A stretch of 64,000 bases of DNA from assembly GCF_027497175.1 (NCBI RefSeq), contig NZ_CP114901.1, positions 5,642,001-5,706,000 on the forward strand. The letters run 5' to 3'. The translations under genes were made by a program, and so were the position numbers. The stretch comes from Verrucosispora sp. WMMD573. GTDB taxonomy: Bacteria > Actinomycetota > Actinomycetes > Mycobacteriales > Micromonosporaceae. A model generated the notes under the pieces. The model was not told the origin of the DNA and ran no database searches. It worked only from the letters and a program-made list of their open reading frames with translations. Below are positions 1 to 8,680 of the stretch, in pieces. How positions within the stretch are numbered: the stretch's first letter is position 1; the number at the start of each line of letters is the position of its first letter.

Positions 1-469
1 GGCCGCATACCGACCCCGCAGCCAGTGCCGAGGTCGACACTTTGCCGACCCGCACGATATGGCCGAGCAGCCCGAGCACCGGTCCCCCGACGAGGGACCC
101 GGTCAGCCACAGCGCCGTCATCATGGCAACCGAACGCAGCCCCAGCAGGTCGGCCGACGTGCCGTCCTCCAGGGTGCCCCCACTCCAGCGACGACTGACC
201 ATCAGCACAAGCAGGTAATAGAGCAGCGTGGCCAAGACCAATAGCGCGGTAGCACCGCCAACCGCTCGTTTCGCCGTGGCAGCCGAACGGCCGGCCAGGA
301 ACGCCGCCAAGCCCCAAGCGAAACCGCTGCTGGTCAGCGCGATCAAGACCTGCCCCACACCGCCCGCAACGGAGTCGGCCGCGAACGCGAGCAGGCCAAG
401 CGCGACAGCGACAGCCGCGACCACCGCCGCATGGCTACGACAGGATCCCCCAACAGCAACGTCGGTCAC
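1..469 (-). CDS. Partial integral membrane protein (C-terminus beyond left edge)
   Basis: An open frame runs off the left edge, so only the N-terminal ~156 residues are visible. I chose the GTG start (residues begin VTDVAVGG) because GGAGGAGG lies six bases upstream; an in-frame ATG at 514 has no ribosome site. The translation has four hydrophobic stretches: AAVVAAVAVALGLLAF, a segment around VLIALTSSGFAWGLAAFLAG, TALLVLATLLYYLLVLMV, and MMTALWLTGSLVGGPVLGLLG. The Gly/Ala-rich multi-helix layout resembles actinobacterial DUF6518-type membrane proteins, but I am not certain. No catalytic motif is visible. It is transcribed away from the next operon. Confidence 0.6.
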   Translation of the reverse strand, partial: MTDVAVGGSCRSHAAVVAAVAVALGLLAFAADSVAGGVGQVLIALTSSGFAWGLAAFLAGRSAATAKRAVGGATALLVLATLLYYLLVLMVSRRWSGGTLEDGTSADLLGLRSVAMMTALWLTGSLVGGPVLGLLGHIVRVGKVSTSALAAGSVCG

Positions 470-840
470 GCCCGCCTCCTCCGAAGGGGCGCCGACGATA
501 CCAAGATCCAGCATTGCTGCGGTTTCATCCCGACACCGAAGGAAGCATCCTCATCTCGGCTACGTCCGGATGGAACCCGGGCCGGCTCAGCGGGACGCTG
601 CGTAGCGCGCGGCTCGCGGCAGATCCGTGCACCGACGGAAAGTGGGCCCACGACAGGGCTGATGGGCTCGAGGTTCGACGGGATGATCTATCGGCCGTGG
701 CAGGCCATGGAGCGTGACCGGCTGACCATGGTGATCGCCGCGCGGCTGATCGCCCGGGCGGCCGCGCCCGCTCGACCGGGATACGTCACGGGTCCGGCGG
801 GCGCCTTCCTGGCACTTCGGGTGGCCCGGAGTATTGATGG
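470..840. other. Intergenic region between divergent genes
   Basis: About 370 bases separate the leftward membrane-protein gene from the promoter of the rightward operon. The short overlapping frames here lack ribosome sites and show no recognisable domain. I see no RNA gene, repeat or transposon remnant. Confidence 0.4.
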
Positions 841-868
841 TTGCCACGAGCCGTGGAGCGGATAGACT
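841..868 (+). promoter_or_regulatory. Candidate sigma70-type promoter
   Basis: TTGCCA (841-846) and TAGACT (863-868) are separated by 16 bases and lie about 45 bases before the ATG of the following membrane-protein gene. Motif match only. Confidence 0.35.
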
Positions 869-912
869 TTGTGATGCAGAGTAGATTGCTGGTGCAAAGC
901 TCTAGGAGCGGC

Positions 913-1695
913 ATGGATCAGGCAAGCGAAGGGCAGGCCACGCAGACGTTGGCCGAGTTGCAGCGACTACGACGACGGACCCGGGCGCGGACGCACGGCG
1001 GGTCATGGCTGCCGGCCCTTGGCATCGCCGTGCTGCTGCTTGCCAGTAGCGCGCTCTACCGCCACCCATTCGCCTCGACCTACAGCGTCTCGGTCGACGC
1101 CCCCTACTGGGCTGGGCTGCCCGACGAGCAACGCAATCCCCTCGCGTCGTACCTGTTCTGGTTCCTCTGCACACCACTGCTGCTCGCCGCCATCGGCGCC
1201 TGGTATCGATGGCGGTCACGATCGCTGGGCCTGCGGGTGGCCTGGCCACTATTCGTCGGTACCGGCCTCGGCGTTCTGCTCCTCCTCGCCGTGCTCGCGG
1301 CGGTGCCAACGCAGGAACAGCACCAGTCCGACATACTCACCTCGAACCCGGATCACTTCTGGCTTCCCGGTCTACTCACACCCCTGCTACCAATCGCGGT
1401 GGCCGTGACGGCCCTTGGCTGGGCAGAGCGCAGCCCGAGCCTGACGATCGCCGGCGGATGGATCGCTGCCCTCACGGTCTGGCTATGCGGCTGGGTCCCG
1501 ATGGGACACCTACCAGGCTGGGCCACCGACATCCTCGGCGGCGACCTAACCGGCCCCATGGATGGAACTCCGAACTCCCTCGGCGGACAAGTCGACTGGA
1601 GGCCGGGGATCTGGCTCACCCTGATGGCGCTGCCGCTGGTCACGTTCGCAGCGATCCGAGGCTGGCAGAGCTGGCGGGCGGCCAACGGTGGCTGA
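913..1695 (+). CDS. Multi-pass membrane protein of unknown function
   Basis: 260 residues starting at the ATG preceded by AGGAG. A basic N-terminal stretch (QRLRRRTRARTHGG) is followed by about six hydrophobic segments: LPALGIAVLLLASSALY, LFWFLCTPLLLAAIGAWY, FVGTGLGVLLLLAVLAAV, LLTPLLPIAVAVTAL, GGWIAALTVWLCG, and IWLTLMALPLVTFAAI. No enzyme or transporter signature is visible. Its last codons overlap the next gene, a winged-helix regulator, by eight bases, so the two are probably translationally coupled. Such membrane protein/regulator pairs are often autoregulated units; that is inference. Family not recognised. Confidence 0.75.
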   Translation: MDQASEGQATQTLAELQRLRRRTRARTHGGSWLPALGIAVLLLASSALYRHPFASTYSVSVDAPYWAGLPDEQRNPLASYLFWFLCTPLLLAAIGAWYRWRSRSLGLRVAWPLFVGTGLGVLLLLAVLAAVPTQEQHQSDILTSNPDHFWLPGLLTPLLPIAVAVTALGWAERSPSLTIAGGWIAALTVWLCGWVPMGHLPGWATDILGGDLTGPMDGTPNSLGGQVDWRPGIWLTLMALPLVTFAAIRGWQSWRAANGG

Positions 1696-2065
1696 TTCGC
1701 CGTCGCCACCCGAGTCACAGCCCCCATCCCATCCAGCGCTAGCACTGGACGACATCGTGCACCAGCGCGTGCGGCTTGCCATTCTCACCGTGCTCAGCGA
1801 AACGCAGGAGTGCACGTTCTCCACCCTCCGCGACGAGCTGAAGCTGACCGACGGCAACCTCAACCGACACCTCCGTGTCCTGGAACAGGCGACCCTGCTC
1901 CAGGTGATCAAGGGATACGAAGGACGACGCCCCACCACCTGGCTACGACTGACCAGACAGGGCCGAGCGGCACTCCGCGCCGAAATCACCGCACTAGAAC
2001 AGCTAGTCTCCCGAGTCCGGAAAACGAACACCGCCCACCTCGACAGCGACACAGACAGGCCCTGA
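1688..2065 (+). CDS. Winged-helix transcriptional regulator (ArsR/MarR-like fold)
   Basis: 125 residues with a GTG start overlapping the end of the upstream membrane-protein gene. After a Pro/Ser-rich tail, the core (ALDDIVHQRVRLAILTVL, then FSTLRDELKLTDGNLNRHLR, LEQATLLQVIKGY, RRPTTWLRLTRQGRAALRAE) has the helix-helix-recognition helix-wing pattern of the short winged-helix family found next to membrane proteins in actinomycetes. SDGNL/TDGNLNRHL is typical of its recognition helix. There is no ligand-binding extension, so it probably senses through dimerisation or a partner. It may repress its own operon (inference). Confidence 0.8.
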   Translation: MADSPSPPESQPPSHPALALDDIVHQRVRLAILTVLSETQECTFSTLRDELKLTDGNLNRHLRVLEQATLLQVIKGYEGRRPTTWLRLTRQGRAALRAEITALEQLVSRVRKTNTAHLDSDTDRP

Positions 2066-2245
2066 GCAACCTGCCGCAGCAACCGCCGTGCTACACACCT
2101 CGACAGCCACCGGTCGACGTACGGGATTCGGACGCTCAGTAGGTACGCGTGAACGTGCCCAAGTAGTGATCGTCCGACAACCTCCGGCCCCTGACACCTA
2201 CGACACCTGACGAGCGCTGCGCGGCAGATCAGTGAAGCGAGAGCC

Positions 2246-3235
2246 TCAACTGGGGAGGGCTGTCACCTGGCTCCGCGCAATCTGTCTATCCATCCATCGT
2301 TCGTATTCAGACATATTGCTATTCGCTTCCTTTTCCTGGCCTTTGGTGTCATCGCCGAGGTCCAGCACAACCACCCTTGAGGTATTCGGAAGGAGTGGCG
2401 AGAGCTGCTCGTTGAGTTCGGTGAATCGCCGCTGCCGGATCGCTTCGACGTAACCCGGCAATTTAGCCATACGCCGATTTCGCGGCTCGATCTCAAGGGC
2501 GTCGGCCACCGCGAACGAGGCCGCGATTCCTTCAGGGCAGCGCCTGAGTACCAAATCATCGAGCGTCTCTTGAATTTCATCAAGCGGATTCTGGACGTAC
2601 TCGAACGACGGGGAGGGACTTCGACTCAATACCGGTGCTCCAAAAATGTAGGACCAGGGAAAGGCATGAGACAGATGTTTGGTGACTAGCCGACCGTTGC
2701 GACCCGCAGTATCGTGGATGGCCTTGACCTGGAGGGTCGACGCGGCAGCGCATCCATAATGCACCCAGTGGGCGTGGCGGCACTTTGGCGGCTGGAAAGA
2801 TCTCGGGCATGCTCGCCATTCAGCCGGATGGGCCCAGCCGTCACCTTCACGGAATCGACCGATTGGCCACCCGTTGTAAAAGATGTGCAGAGGATACTCG
2901 CCATACCGCAAGTCACATGAGTCGATCAGTAGGTCGTACTGATAATTGTCATCCGCATTCCCTGGGTGACCCAACTGGGAGTAGGAACGCCCATGCACCC
3001 GCTTAGCTTGTATGGCCAGACGTATCCATCCCTCGCGAGTGGAGCCAATCCACCATTCCCAGTCGGCCCCCACCAACGCCTCCTGGTTTTGATTCAGTTT
3101 ATGGACGGTAAGTGTCGGGTGTGATCGGTCGAGAATCCATAGGTTATGATCAGTTATCGAAGTTTCGCTAAACTTCAATCCGACTCGATCGCCTGTTTCG
3201 ATCTTGTGCCAGGTCTCTACAGCAAGCTCGTTCAT
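2246..3235 (-). CDS. DUF6615-like protein
   Basis: 329 residues from the ATG of MNELAVETWHKIE; the frame extends 38 codons upstream to 3349 without a convincing ribosome site, so the start is uncertain. Visible blocks are FSETSITDHNLWIL, GADWEWWIGSTREGWIRLAIQAKR, a segment around PLHIFYNG, and a C-terminal basic tail. The W-E-W-W-I-G block and the QAKR segment match what I recall of DUF6615 proteins, whose function is unknown. Local GC is clearly below the flanking chromosome. It is divergent from a nuclease-like gene and lies in a recombinase-bearing region, suggesting transferred cargo, possibly defence related (inference). Confidence 0.6.
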   Translation of the reverse strand: MNELAVETWHKIETGDRVGLKFSETSITDHNLWILDRSHPTLTVHKLNQNQEALVGADWEWWIGSTREGWIRLAIQAKRVHGRSYSQLGHPGNADDNYQYDLLIDSCDLRYGEYPLHIFYNGWPIGRFREGDGWAHPAEWRACPRSFQPPKCRHAHWVHYGCAAASTLQVKAIHDTAGRNGRLVTKHLSHAFPWSYIFGAPVLSRSPSPSFEYVQNPLDEIQETLDDLVLRRCPEGIAASFAVADALEIEPRNRRMAKLPGYVEAIRQRRFTELNEQLSPLLPNTSRVVVLDLGDDTKGQEKEANSNMSEYERWMDRQIARSQVTALPS

Positions 3236-3498
3236 CTGGTGACGAAGCCTTCGCACGTCGAGGGTCACCAGGACATCGTGACACAGATTCGCTGGGCATG
3301 GAATCCTTGGAGCGCCGACCCTTGTCCCCATGCGCTGGCGATCCGGCATTCGTTTTGTACTGCTCCGACTTGACGATCGGGAGGGCTCGATGGAGACTAC
3401 CCGGCGCTAGTTCCGCTTTGTTGTGGCTCAGCGGCGGCAAGAAGGCCAGTGCCTCGCAGTCGCGATCGATGCCACCTGTTGGGAGGAGGTAAAGGTCT

Positions 3499-4599
3499 AT
3501 GGCGCTCCGATTCGGCCGTAACCCGTCAGCGTCCCTGGAGGCGCTGCGTCTCTACTCTCTGCTCGACGCCCGCACGACTCCAGCCACTGTGATCGCCGAC
3601 GCTGCCCGGGTAAACGACTTCGTCAGAGGTCTCGCCTCCGGCCTGGCCGAATCGCTTGCCAACCCTAGCCGCGTTCAGGGCTTCTGGGTGCAATCGCTGT
3701 TTCAAGCCATGGTCGTCGGATTGGGCGGAATAAAGCTCATCAAGGAGGAGGATGTCGGCGAGTTCTTCTTTGACGACTCCGACGGCCCAGGAAAGCTCCC
3801 TGACTTCCGACTCGTGCGCCAAGATGGACAAGCGTTGCTCGTTGAGGTCAAGAGTGTGAGGCCCAAGCCGGTCTTCGGCTCACATCGACTACGTGTATCT
3901 GACGTCGATGCCCTGCATCGTTACGCCGAGCTTACGGGGTGTCGCCTACTTTTGGCGCACTACTGGTCGGCATGGAATGTGTGGACGCTTGCTGATGCGG
4001 CGGCGTTCGAACGGCGCGATGGGAAGATAATTGTGGACATGGAAACGGCGCTTAAGGCGTCGGAGTTGGGATCTCTAGGCGACGCCTCGATAGCTACCGT
4101 ACCGCCGTTGACCATATCGCTTGTTGCCGACCATTCTGTCCCGCAGTCCGCAGCACTAACCGCGCCAGGTGGCAGCGCGGACGTTGAATTCTCGGTCGGT
4201 GCGGTCGAACTACTTGGTGGCGGCGACGTTCTTGAAGACGAAGTTGAGCGAACCATTGCCGGTTTCTTGATTCGATTCGGAAGATGGAAGCTCACGGAGA
4301 AGGTTGTCGTAAACGATCACATGGTCGAGCGGATTGATCTTGTGTTTGCACCGGAAGAACCTGTGGCCGCGCAGGGATTCGAGGTAGTCGGCCAACTTAG
4401 CTCCATGTACTCCGCGATGTATCTGCTCGCTACCCAATCGGAGGCTGGCGAGGTGCTGGGGTTGCGGCACAACGTGTCACCGGGATCACTTGCAGGCGTA
4501 GTGCCCGATGAGTATTTTGAACGGCCAGATCGGATCCTCCGGTTGTGGAAATTTGTGCAGCTACCCTCGACGAGCACAGATGACGAGGTGGATTCATAG
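3499..4599 (+). CDS. PD-(D/E)XK nuclease-like protein of unknown role
   Basis: 366 residues with a strong GGAGGAGGT ribosome site eight bases before ATG. Residues ~99-120 read LPDFRLVRQDGQALLVEVKS, the P-D...E-x-K arrangement of the PD-(D/E)XK fold (D102, E116, K118). Before it is a helical region (RVQGFWVQSLFQAMVVGLGG), and after it a mixed alpha/beta C-terminal half with FLIRFGRWKLTEKVVVND and EVVGQLSSMYSAMYLL. No helicase, methylase or HNH motif is present, so this is not a classical restriction enzyme. Lower GC than the chromosome and divergence from the DUF6615-like gene suggest shared transferred origin. The nuclease call rests on one motif. Confidence 0.55.
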   Translation: MALRFGRNPSASLEALRLYSLLDARTTPATVIADAARVNDFVRGLASGLAESLANPSRVQGFWVQSLFQAMVVGLGGIKLIKEEDVGEFFFDDSDGPGKLPDFRLVRQDGQALLVEVKSVRPKPVFGSHRLRVSDVDALHRYAELTGCRLLLAHYWSAWNVWTLADAAAFERRDGKIIVDMETALKASELGSLGDASIATVPPLTISLVADHSVPQSAALTAPGGSADVEFSVGAVELLGGGDVLEDEVERTIAGFLIRFGRWKLTEKVVVNDHMVERIDLVFAPEEPVAAQGFEVVGQLSSMYSAMYLLATQSEAGEVLGLRHNVSPGSLAGVVPDEYFERPDRILRLWKFVQLPSTSTDDEVDS

Positions 4600-5003
4600 G
4601 TCATAGGCGGTAATGTGGAAATTGGGTCGCGACCCGCTCGGTCTTGTAGTCTCGCTATGGAGAACGAGACACGATCTTTAGGCCAGCGTCCTCGGCGGGG
4701 GAATCGCTGCCCGGCGACCATTGGGCCAGTGGGCAACGCACTCAACTCGGCAGATCCGGCTGCCGAGGCGCGCGTCGTTGGATGGCCGCCCCTGACGCAA
4801 CGTACCCAACCGGAACCTGGGCCGGTCCTACAGGCGTCACGGCATCCGATCCGCGCAAGGTGGGTTGATCCGATTCAGCTCGAACGTCAAGCCGTGCCTG
4901 TCGCTGCACCGGCGCCGGTAGTCCTACACCGGTTTCCAATTCAACACCCGAATTTGTAATCCCCTAGTGTCAGCGCTCGTCGGCGGACGTGGCCCATACG
5001 CCC
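4600..5003. other. Intergenic region, no gene recognised
   Basis: About 400 bases between the nuclease-like gene and the methyltransferase pair. A 114-codon frame at 4615-4959 has no ribosome site and Pro/Arg-rich, non-domain-like translation. Base composition shifts from lower to higher GC across this interval, so it may be a junction between two cargo segments (inference). Confidence 0.35.
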
Positions 5004-5735
5004 ATGCCGAAGCCCCGCTCCACCGCCCCTGGTGACCGGCCCCAGCCGGCACCGGTTGGGTTGTTCCTCCCTCTCCTTCCTCTCTCCCTCGCACCGCGCA
5101 CGCCCTGCCTGGCAGTGCGGGACTGGCACGGGCTGTCCGCGAGTCAGCTCGCCTACCTCATTCGCCGCTACACAGACGCGGGTGGCGTGGTGCTCGACCT
5201 CGACGCGCACCCCTCCGCCACCGCAACGACCACCTACCTGGGACGGGTACCGGCCCGGCTGGTCACCGGTCGCTACGGTCCGCACGTGCGGCTCTTGCCG
5301 TCCGAGCCCGGACACCCCAACCACCACACGACACGCCGGCCCTGCACGTGGGTCGACCTGATCCTCGCCACGCTGCCGCAGGGAACACAGGCGCATAACG
5401 CCAACAGCGCCGTCACAGCGATGCGGACCTGGCGACCTCTACTGCGCCCTGGCGGATTCCTGCTCGTCGGTCTCACTGCCCCGCCGCCTCCACCAGGCGA
5501 GGTCAGCTACCGCGCCACGGTCATCGCCGCCGCCCGCGCCGCCGGCCTCTACTACCACCAGCACATTCCCGCCGTCCTCGCCCCACTGCCCGAACACGAG
5601 CCACGCACCGCTCCCGAACACCCAGGCGAGGCCGACGACGGCCGGCGTCTGCTCGACGGCCGTCACCTTTCGACGTTCCGGGACTTGCTCGTGTTCGGCA
5701 CCACCGCCACCGGTGAGGAGAACGCCCGTGCCTAA
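5004..5735 (+). CDS. Degenerate methyltransferase-fold protein, partner of next gene
   Basis: 243 residues from the ATG of MPKPRST; an upstream in-frame GTG at 4989 is less likely because the next gene also begins VPKPRPT. It aligns by eye with that neighbour: YLIRRYTDAGGVVLDLD with YAIRTYTNPGDVVLDPM, WRPLLRPGGFLLVGL with CRAVLRPGGHAVVTA, and AARAAGLYY with AAGVNAGLEL. The SAM-binding G-x-G-T segment is replaced by DAHPSATATT (from about residue 67) and the catalytic SPPY position by LPQG, so it should not methylate by itself. It overlaps the active gene by eight bases. A structural or target-recognition subunit is the natural guess. Confidence 0.65.
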   Translation: MPKPRSTAPGDRPQPAPVGLFLPLLPLSLAPRTPCLAVRDWHGLSASQLAYLIRRYTDAGGVVLDLDAHPSATATTTYLGRVPARLVTGRYGPHVRLLPSEPGHPNHHTTRRPCTWVDLILATLPQGTQAHNANSAVTAMRTWRPLLRPGGFLLVGLTAPPPPPGEVSYRATVIAAARAAGLYYHQHIPAVLAPLPEHEPRTAPEHPGEADDGRRLLDGRHLSTFRDLLVFGTTATGEENARA

Positions 5736-6654
5736 GCCTCGTCCGACGTCCCACACCGCCGGCCCGCACGACTTCGGATCGCCCCACCCCGACCCGTCCG
5801 ACCTGGCGGCCCTGCTCGCCGACGGCTACCTGGGTTCGGTCTGGCTCACGGGCCAGGCCCCGTCGCGGGACTTGCGGCGCGGCCGGTACACCCCCGAGTC
5901 GTTGACGCATCCCGGCAAGATGCTGCCGACCATCCCCCGGTACGCCATCCGCACCTACACCAACCCCGGTGATGTGGTCCTCGACCCCATGGCCGGCATC
6001 GGCACCACCATCATCGAAGCCATGCGCCTCGGCCGTGACGGCATCGGAGTCGAGTACGAAGCCGAATGGGTCACCAAGGCAGCCGACAACATCCACCACA
6101 CCGTCCAAGCCGGGGCACCAGGCCGGGGCGAGATCTACCACGGCGACTCCACCGCGCTGCCGTCCCTATTGCCCGCAAGCCTGCACGGGCAGGTCTCTTT
6201 GGTGATCACCTCACCGCCTTATGGATCGTCCACCCATGGCCACGTCCGCACCCCGGGACCGCGACGCGGCAAGGTCCGCAAGATCAATCACAAGTACGGC
6301 AGCGTCAGCAACCTCGCTTACCGCAGCCACGGTGAGCTGGCTGACGGGTTCACCGAAATCCTCGCCGGCTGCCGGGCAGTGCTGCGGCCCGGTGGGCACG
6401 CCGTCGTCACCGCACGGCCCTACCGCCGCCACGGCGAACTCATCGACATCCCTGGCATGGTCGTTGCCGCTGGTGTCAACGCCGGCCTGGAACTGGTCGA
6501 GGAGTGCATCGCCCTCATCTGCGGCGTCCGCGACGGCCTGATCATCCCCCGGGCCTCGTTCTTTCAGCAGAAGAACATCCGCGACGCCATCGCCACCGGC
6601 GACCCCCAATGGCTCGTCCAGCACGAAGACGTGGTTATCCTGAGGGCACTCTGA
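5728..6654 (+). CDS. DNA methyltransferase (N6-adenine/N4-cytosine type)
   Basis: 308 residues; the GTG start is preceded by GGTGAGGAG seven bases upstream and overlaps the previous gene. Motif I is DPMAGIGTT (D86 onward) with the SAM-ribose acidic end IGVEYE, and catalytic motif IV is TSPPYG (residues 161-166), which places it among amino-methylating DNA methyltransferases (TRM11/DNA methylase fold). Motif I precedes IV. A basic insert (PGPRRGKVRKINHKYG) directly after the catalytic loop may contact nucleic acid. No restriction enzyme is adjacent, so this may be an orphan or element-protecting methylase. RNA as substrate cannot be excluded. Confidence 0.78.
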   Translation: MPKPRPTSHTAGPHDFGSPHPDPSDLAALLADGYLGSVWLTGQAPSRDLRRGRYTPESLTHPGKMLPTIPRYAIRTYTNPGDVVLDPMAGIGTTIIEAMRLGRDGIGVEYEAEWVTKAADNIHHTVQAGAPGRGEIYHGDSTALPSLLPASLHGQVSLVITSPPYGSSTHGHVRTPGPRRGKVRKINHKYGSVSNLAYRSHGELADGFTEILAGCRAVLRPGGHAVVTARPYRRHGELIDIPGMVVAAGVNAGLELVEECIALICGVRDGLIIPRASFFQQKNIRDAIATGDPQWLVQHEDVVILRAL

Positions 6655-6830
6655 TGGGCGACCGTCCAACAGGCGAATCGCACCGGCCCTCCGCGACGAG
6701 ATCAACGCCGACGGTCGAGTTCGACGCCGAACCGGAGCTGACTGAAGCCGTAGCTCGCGCGCTGCTGGCCCTGCTGCAACGCTCGTCAGTCATCCACGCT
6801 CAGGGTCCAGACGAGTCCACCAACGCTTGA
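6654..6830 (+). CDS. Small hypothetical protein between methylase and recombinase
   Basis: 58 residues starting at an ATG that shares one base with the methyltransferase stop (TGATG), indicating coupling. The N-terminal half is polar and probably disordered; the C-terminal half (ELTEAVARALLALLQRSSVI) should form one amphipathic helix. The family is not recognised. Similar tiny proteins before recombinases can act as directionality or regulatory factors, but nothing in this sequence proves it. Confidence 0.5.
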   Translation: MGDRPTGESHRPSATRSTPTVEFDAEPELTEAVARALLALLQRSSVIHAQGPDESTNA

Positions 6831-6937
6831 TCACTTCATGCCGGTATGCGTGGATCCGTGCATCAGCACGTCCGCCGGCCGCCCAATCCCGGGTGGCCGG
6901 CGGACGCGCACCCTCAACACCCGGGAAGGCGCTTTCG

Positions 6938-8680
6938 GTGACCATCGACATACCCCGTATCGAAGACACTGCCGCCGCACTACTCGCCGACCGCGAGCAC
7001 CGACGATTCGCGTTCTACGGCCGGGTCTCCACCGAGGACCAGCAAGACCCGGTGGCGTCGAGGAACTGGCAGCTCAGCCGCGCAACTGGCCTCATCGAAC
7101 CGGTCGGCGGCATCGTCGTCACCGAGTTCTTCGACATCGGCCTGTCCCGCTCCCTGCCGTGGAAGCGCCGGCCCCAGGCCGCCAAGCTTCTCGACGCTCT
7201 CGCCGACCCGGATCGCGGTTTCGACTCGGTCGTGATCGGTGAGCCCCAACGCGCGTTCTACGGCAACCAGTACAGCCTGACCATGCCCGTCTTCTCGCAC
7301 TACGGTGTCGATCTGTGGGTGCCGGAAGTCGGCGGCGCGATCGACCCCGAGTCCGAAGCCCACGACCTGATCATGAGTGTGTTCGGCGGCATGTCCAAAG
7401 GCGAGCGCACCCGGGTGAAGGTCCGCGTCCGTACGGCGATGACCTCGCAGGCGAAGATCGAAGGGCGGTTTCTCGGCGGGCGTCCACCCTTCGGGTACCG
7501 CCTAGCCGACGCCGGATCGCACCCGAACCCGGGCAAGGCCGCTGATGGCCGTCGCCTGCACAAGTTGGAACCCGACCCGGCCACCGCGCCTGTTGTTCGG
7601 CGGATCTTCGCTATGTACCTCGCCAACAACGGCTACTTCGCCATCGCCGAGGCGCTCACCCGCGACGGCATCCCGTCACCGTCAGCCGCCGACCCCGCCC
7701 GCAACCCGCACCGCACCGGCGAGGGCTGGGCCAAGAGCGCGATCAAGAACATCCTGTCCAACCCCCGCTACACCGGCCGCCAAGTGTGGAACAAACAGCG
7801 CAAGGACGAGGTACTCCTCGACGTCAACGACGTCGCCCTCGGCTACGAAACCCGCATGCGATGGAACGACAAGACCTCGTGGGTGTGGTCCGACACGATC
7901 GCCCACCCGCCGCTCGTCACCGTCAACGACTTCGAGCTAGTGCAGACGATCATGGCGGCCAGCGGGCGGGGCCGCACCGGCAACCGACAGCGGAGGGTAC
8001 GCCGCCACTACCTTCTTCGCGGACTCATGCTCTGCGGGCTGTGTGGACGCAAAATGCAAAGCCACCAGGCCCACGAGATGGCCTACTACCGGTGCCGCTA
8101 CCCCAACGAGTACGCCCTCGCCAACCACGTCCAGCACCCCCGCAACGTCTACGTCGCGGAACGAGACATCGTCCCCGCCCTCGACAACTGGCTGCTCACC
8201 GCGTTCACCCCGCACCGACTGACCGACACGATCCGCCGACTCCACGCCGCCCAAACCGACACCGGACCCAGCGTCATTGCCCCGGAAATCACCGCCGCCA
8301 ACAAGATCATCGCGACATGCGACGCCAAACTCCTCCAATACCGCGCCATCGCCGACGCCGGAGGCGACCCCGCCACCGTCGCCGCATGGATGGCCGAGGT
8401 CAACGCCCAACGCGCCGCCGCCGTCACTCAACGCGACCAATCAGCAGCACAGGCACAAGCACCCCGACGCCTCACCGAGGACGACATCCGGCATCTCGTC
8501 GGCAGCCTCGACGACCTCCGCAACACCCTGCGGAACGCCCACCACCAGGACAAGAGCAACGTCTACCGCGAGCTACGACTCACCCTCACCTACAACCCCG
8601 GCCAAAACAAAATCAGCGTCGAGGCTAAGCCTGACGCTGATTACTGTGGGGTAACTGTACGTGTCCGAGGGGGGACTTGA
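6938..8680 (+). CDS. Large serine recombinase (site-specific integrase)
   Basis: 580 residues; the GTG start has GGGAAGG eight bases upstream, preferred over the longer in-frame extension to 6827. The resolvase domain has RFAFYGRVSTEDQQDP with nucleophile Ser31, followed by GGMSKGERTRVKVRVRTAM at the end of the catalytic region. The recombinase domain includes GGRPPFGYRL and LSNPRYTGRQVWNKQ. A zinc-ribbon-like part has CGLCGRKM and a later YYRCRYPNEYALANH, then an Ala/Gln-rich probable coiled coil. The length suits a phage or conjugative-element integrase. Its 3' end enters the tRNA-Leu gene antisense: the TGA stop is the complement of the conserved TTCAA of the T loop, so integration at the tRNA 3' end is likely. 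Confidence 0.92.
   Translation: MTIDIPRIEDTAAALLADREHRRFAFYGRVSTEDQQDPVASRNWQLSRATGLIEPVGGIVVTEFFDIGLSRSLPWKRRPQAAKLLDALADPDRGFDSVVIGEPQRAFYGNQYSLTMPVFSHYGVDLWVPEVGGAIDPESEAHDLIMSVFGGMSKGERTRVKVRVRTAMTSQAKIEGRFLGGRPPFGYRLADAGSHPNPGKAADGRRLHKLEPDPATAPVVRRIFAMYLANNGYFAIAEALTRDGIPSPSAADPARNPHRTGEGWAKSAIKNILSNPRYTGRQVWNKQRKDEVLLDVNDVALGYETRMRWNDKTSWVWSDTIAHPPLVTVNDFELVQTIMAASGRGRTGNRQRRVRRHYLLRGLMLCGLCGRKMQSHQAHEMAYYRCRYPNEYALANHVQHPRNVYVAERDIVPALDNWLLTAFTPHRLTDTIRRLHAAQTDTGPSVIAPEITAANKIIATCDAKLLQYRAIADAGGDPATVAAWMAEVNAQRAAAVTQRDQSAAQAQAPRRLTEDDIRHLVGSLDDLRNTLRNAHHQDKSNVYRELRLTLTYNPGQNKISVEAKPDADYCGVTVRVRGGT

Larger units (their letters stand above)
2246..8680. mobile_element. Putative integrative element ending at tRNA-Leu (left end unknown)
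   Basis: The recombinase abuts and overlaps the 3' end of a tRNA-Leu, the usual position of an integrase relative to its attachment site. The genes to its left are accessory types, and part (2.2-4.6 kb) has lower GC than the flanks. I found no second copy of the tRNA 3' sequence within the window, and serine integrases need only a very short common core, so the left boundary given is a guess. No conjugation or replication gene is visible between 2.2 and 8.7 kb, so it may be a short cargo island or the end of a larger element. Confidence 0.4.

Noticed and set aside
4615..4959. 114-codon frame as a possible gene
   Set aside because: No ribosome site, Pro/Arg-rich composition, no conserved block.
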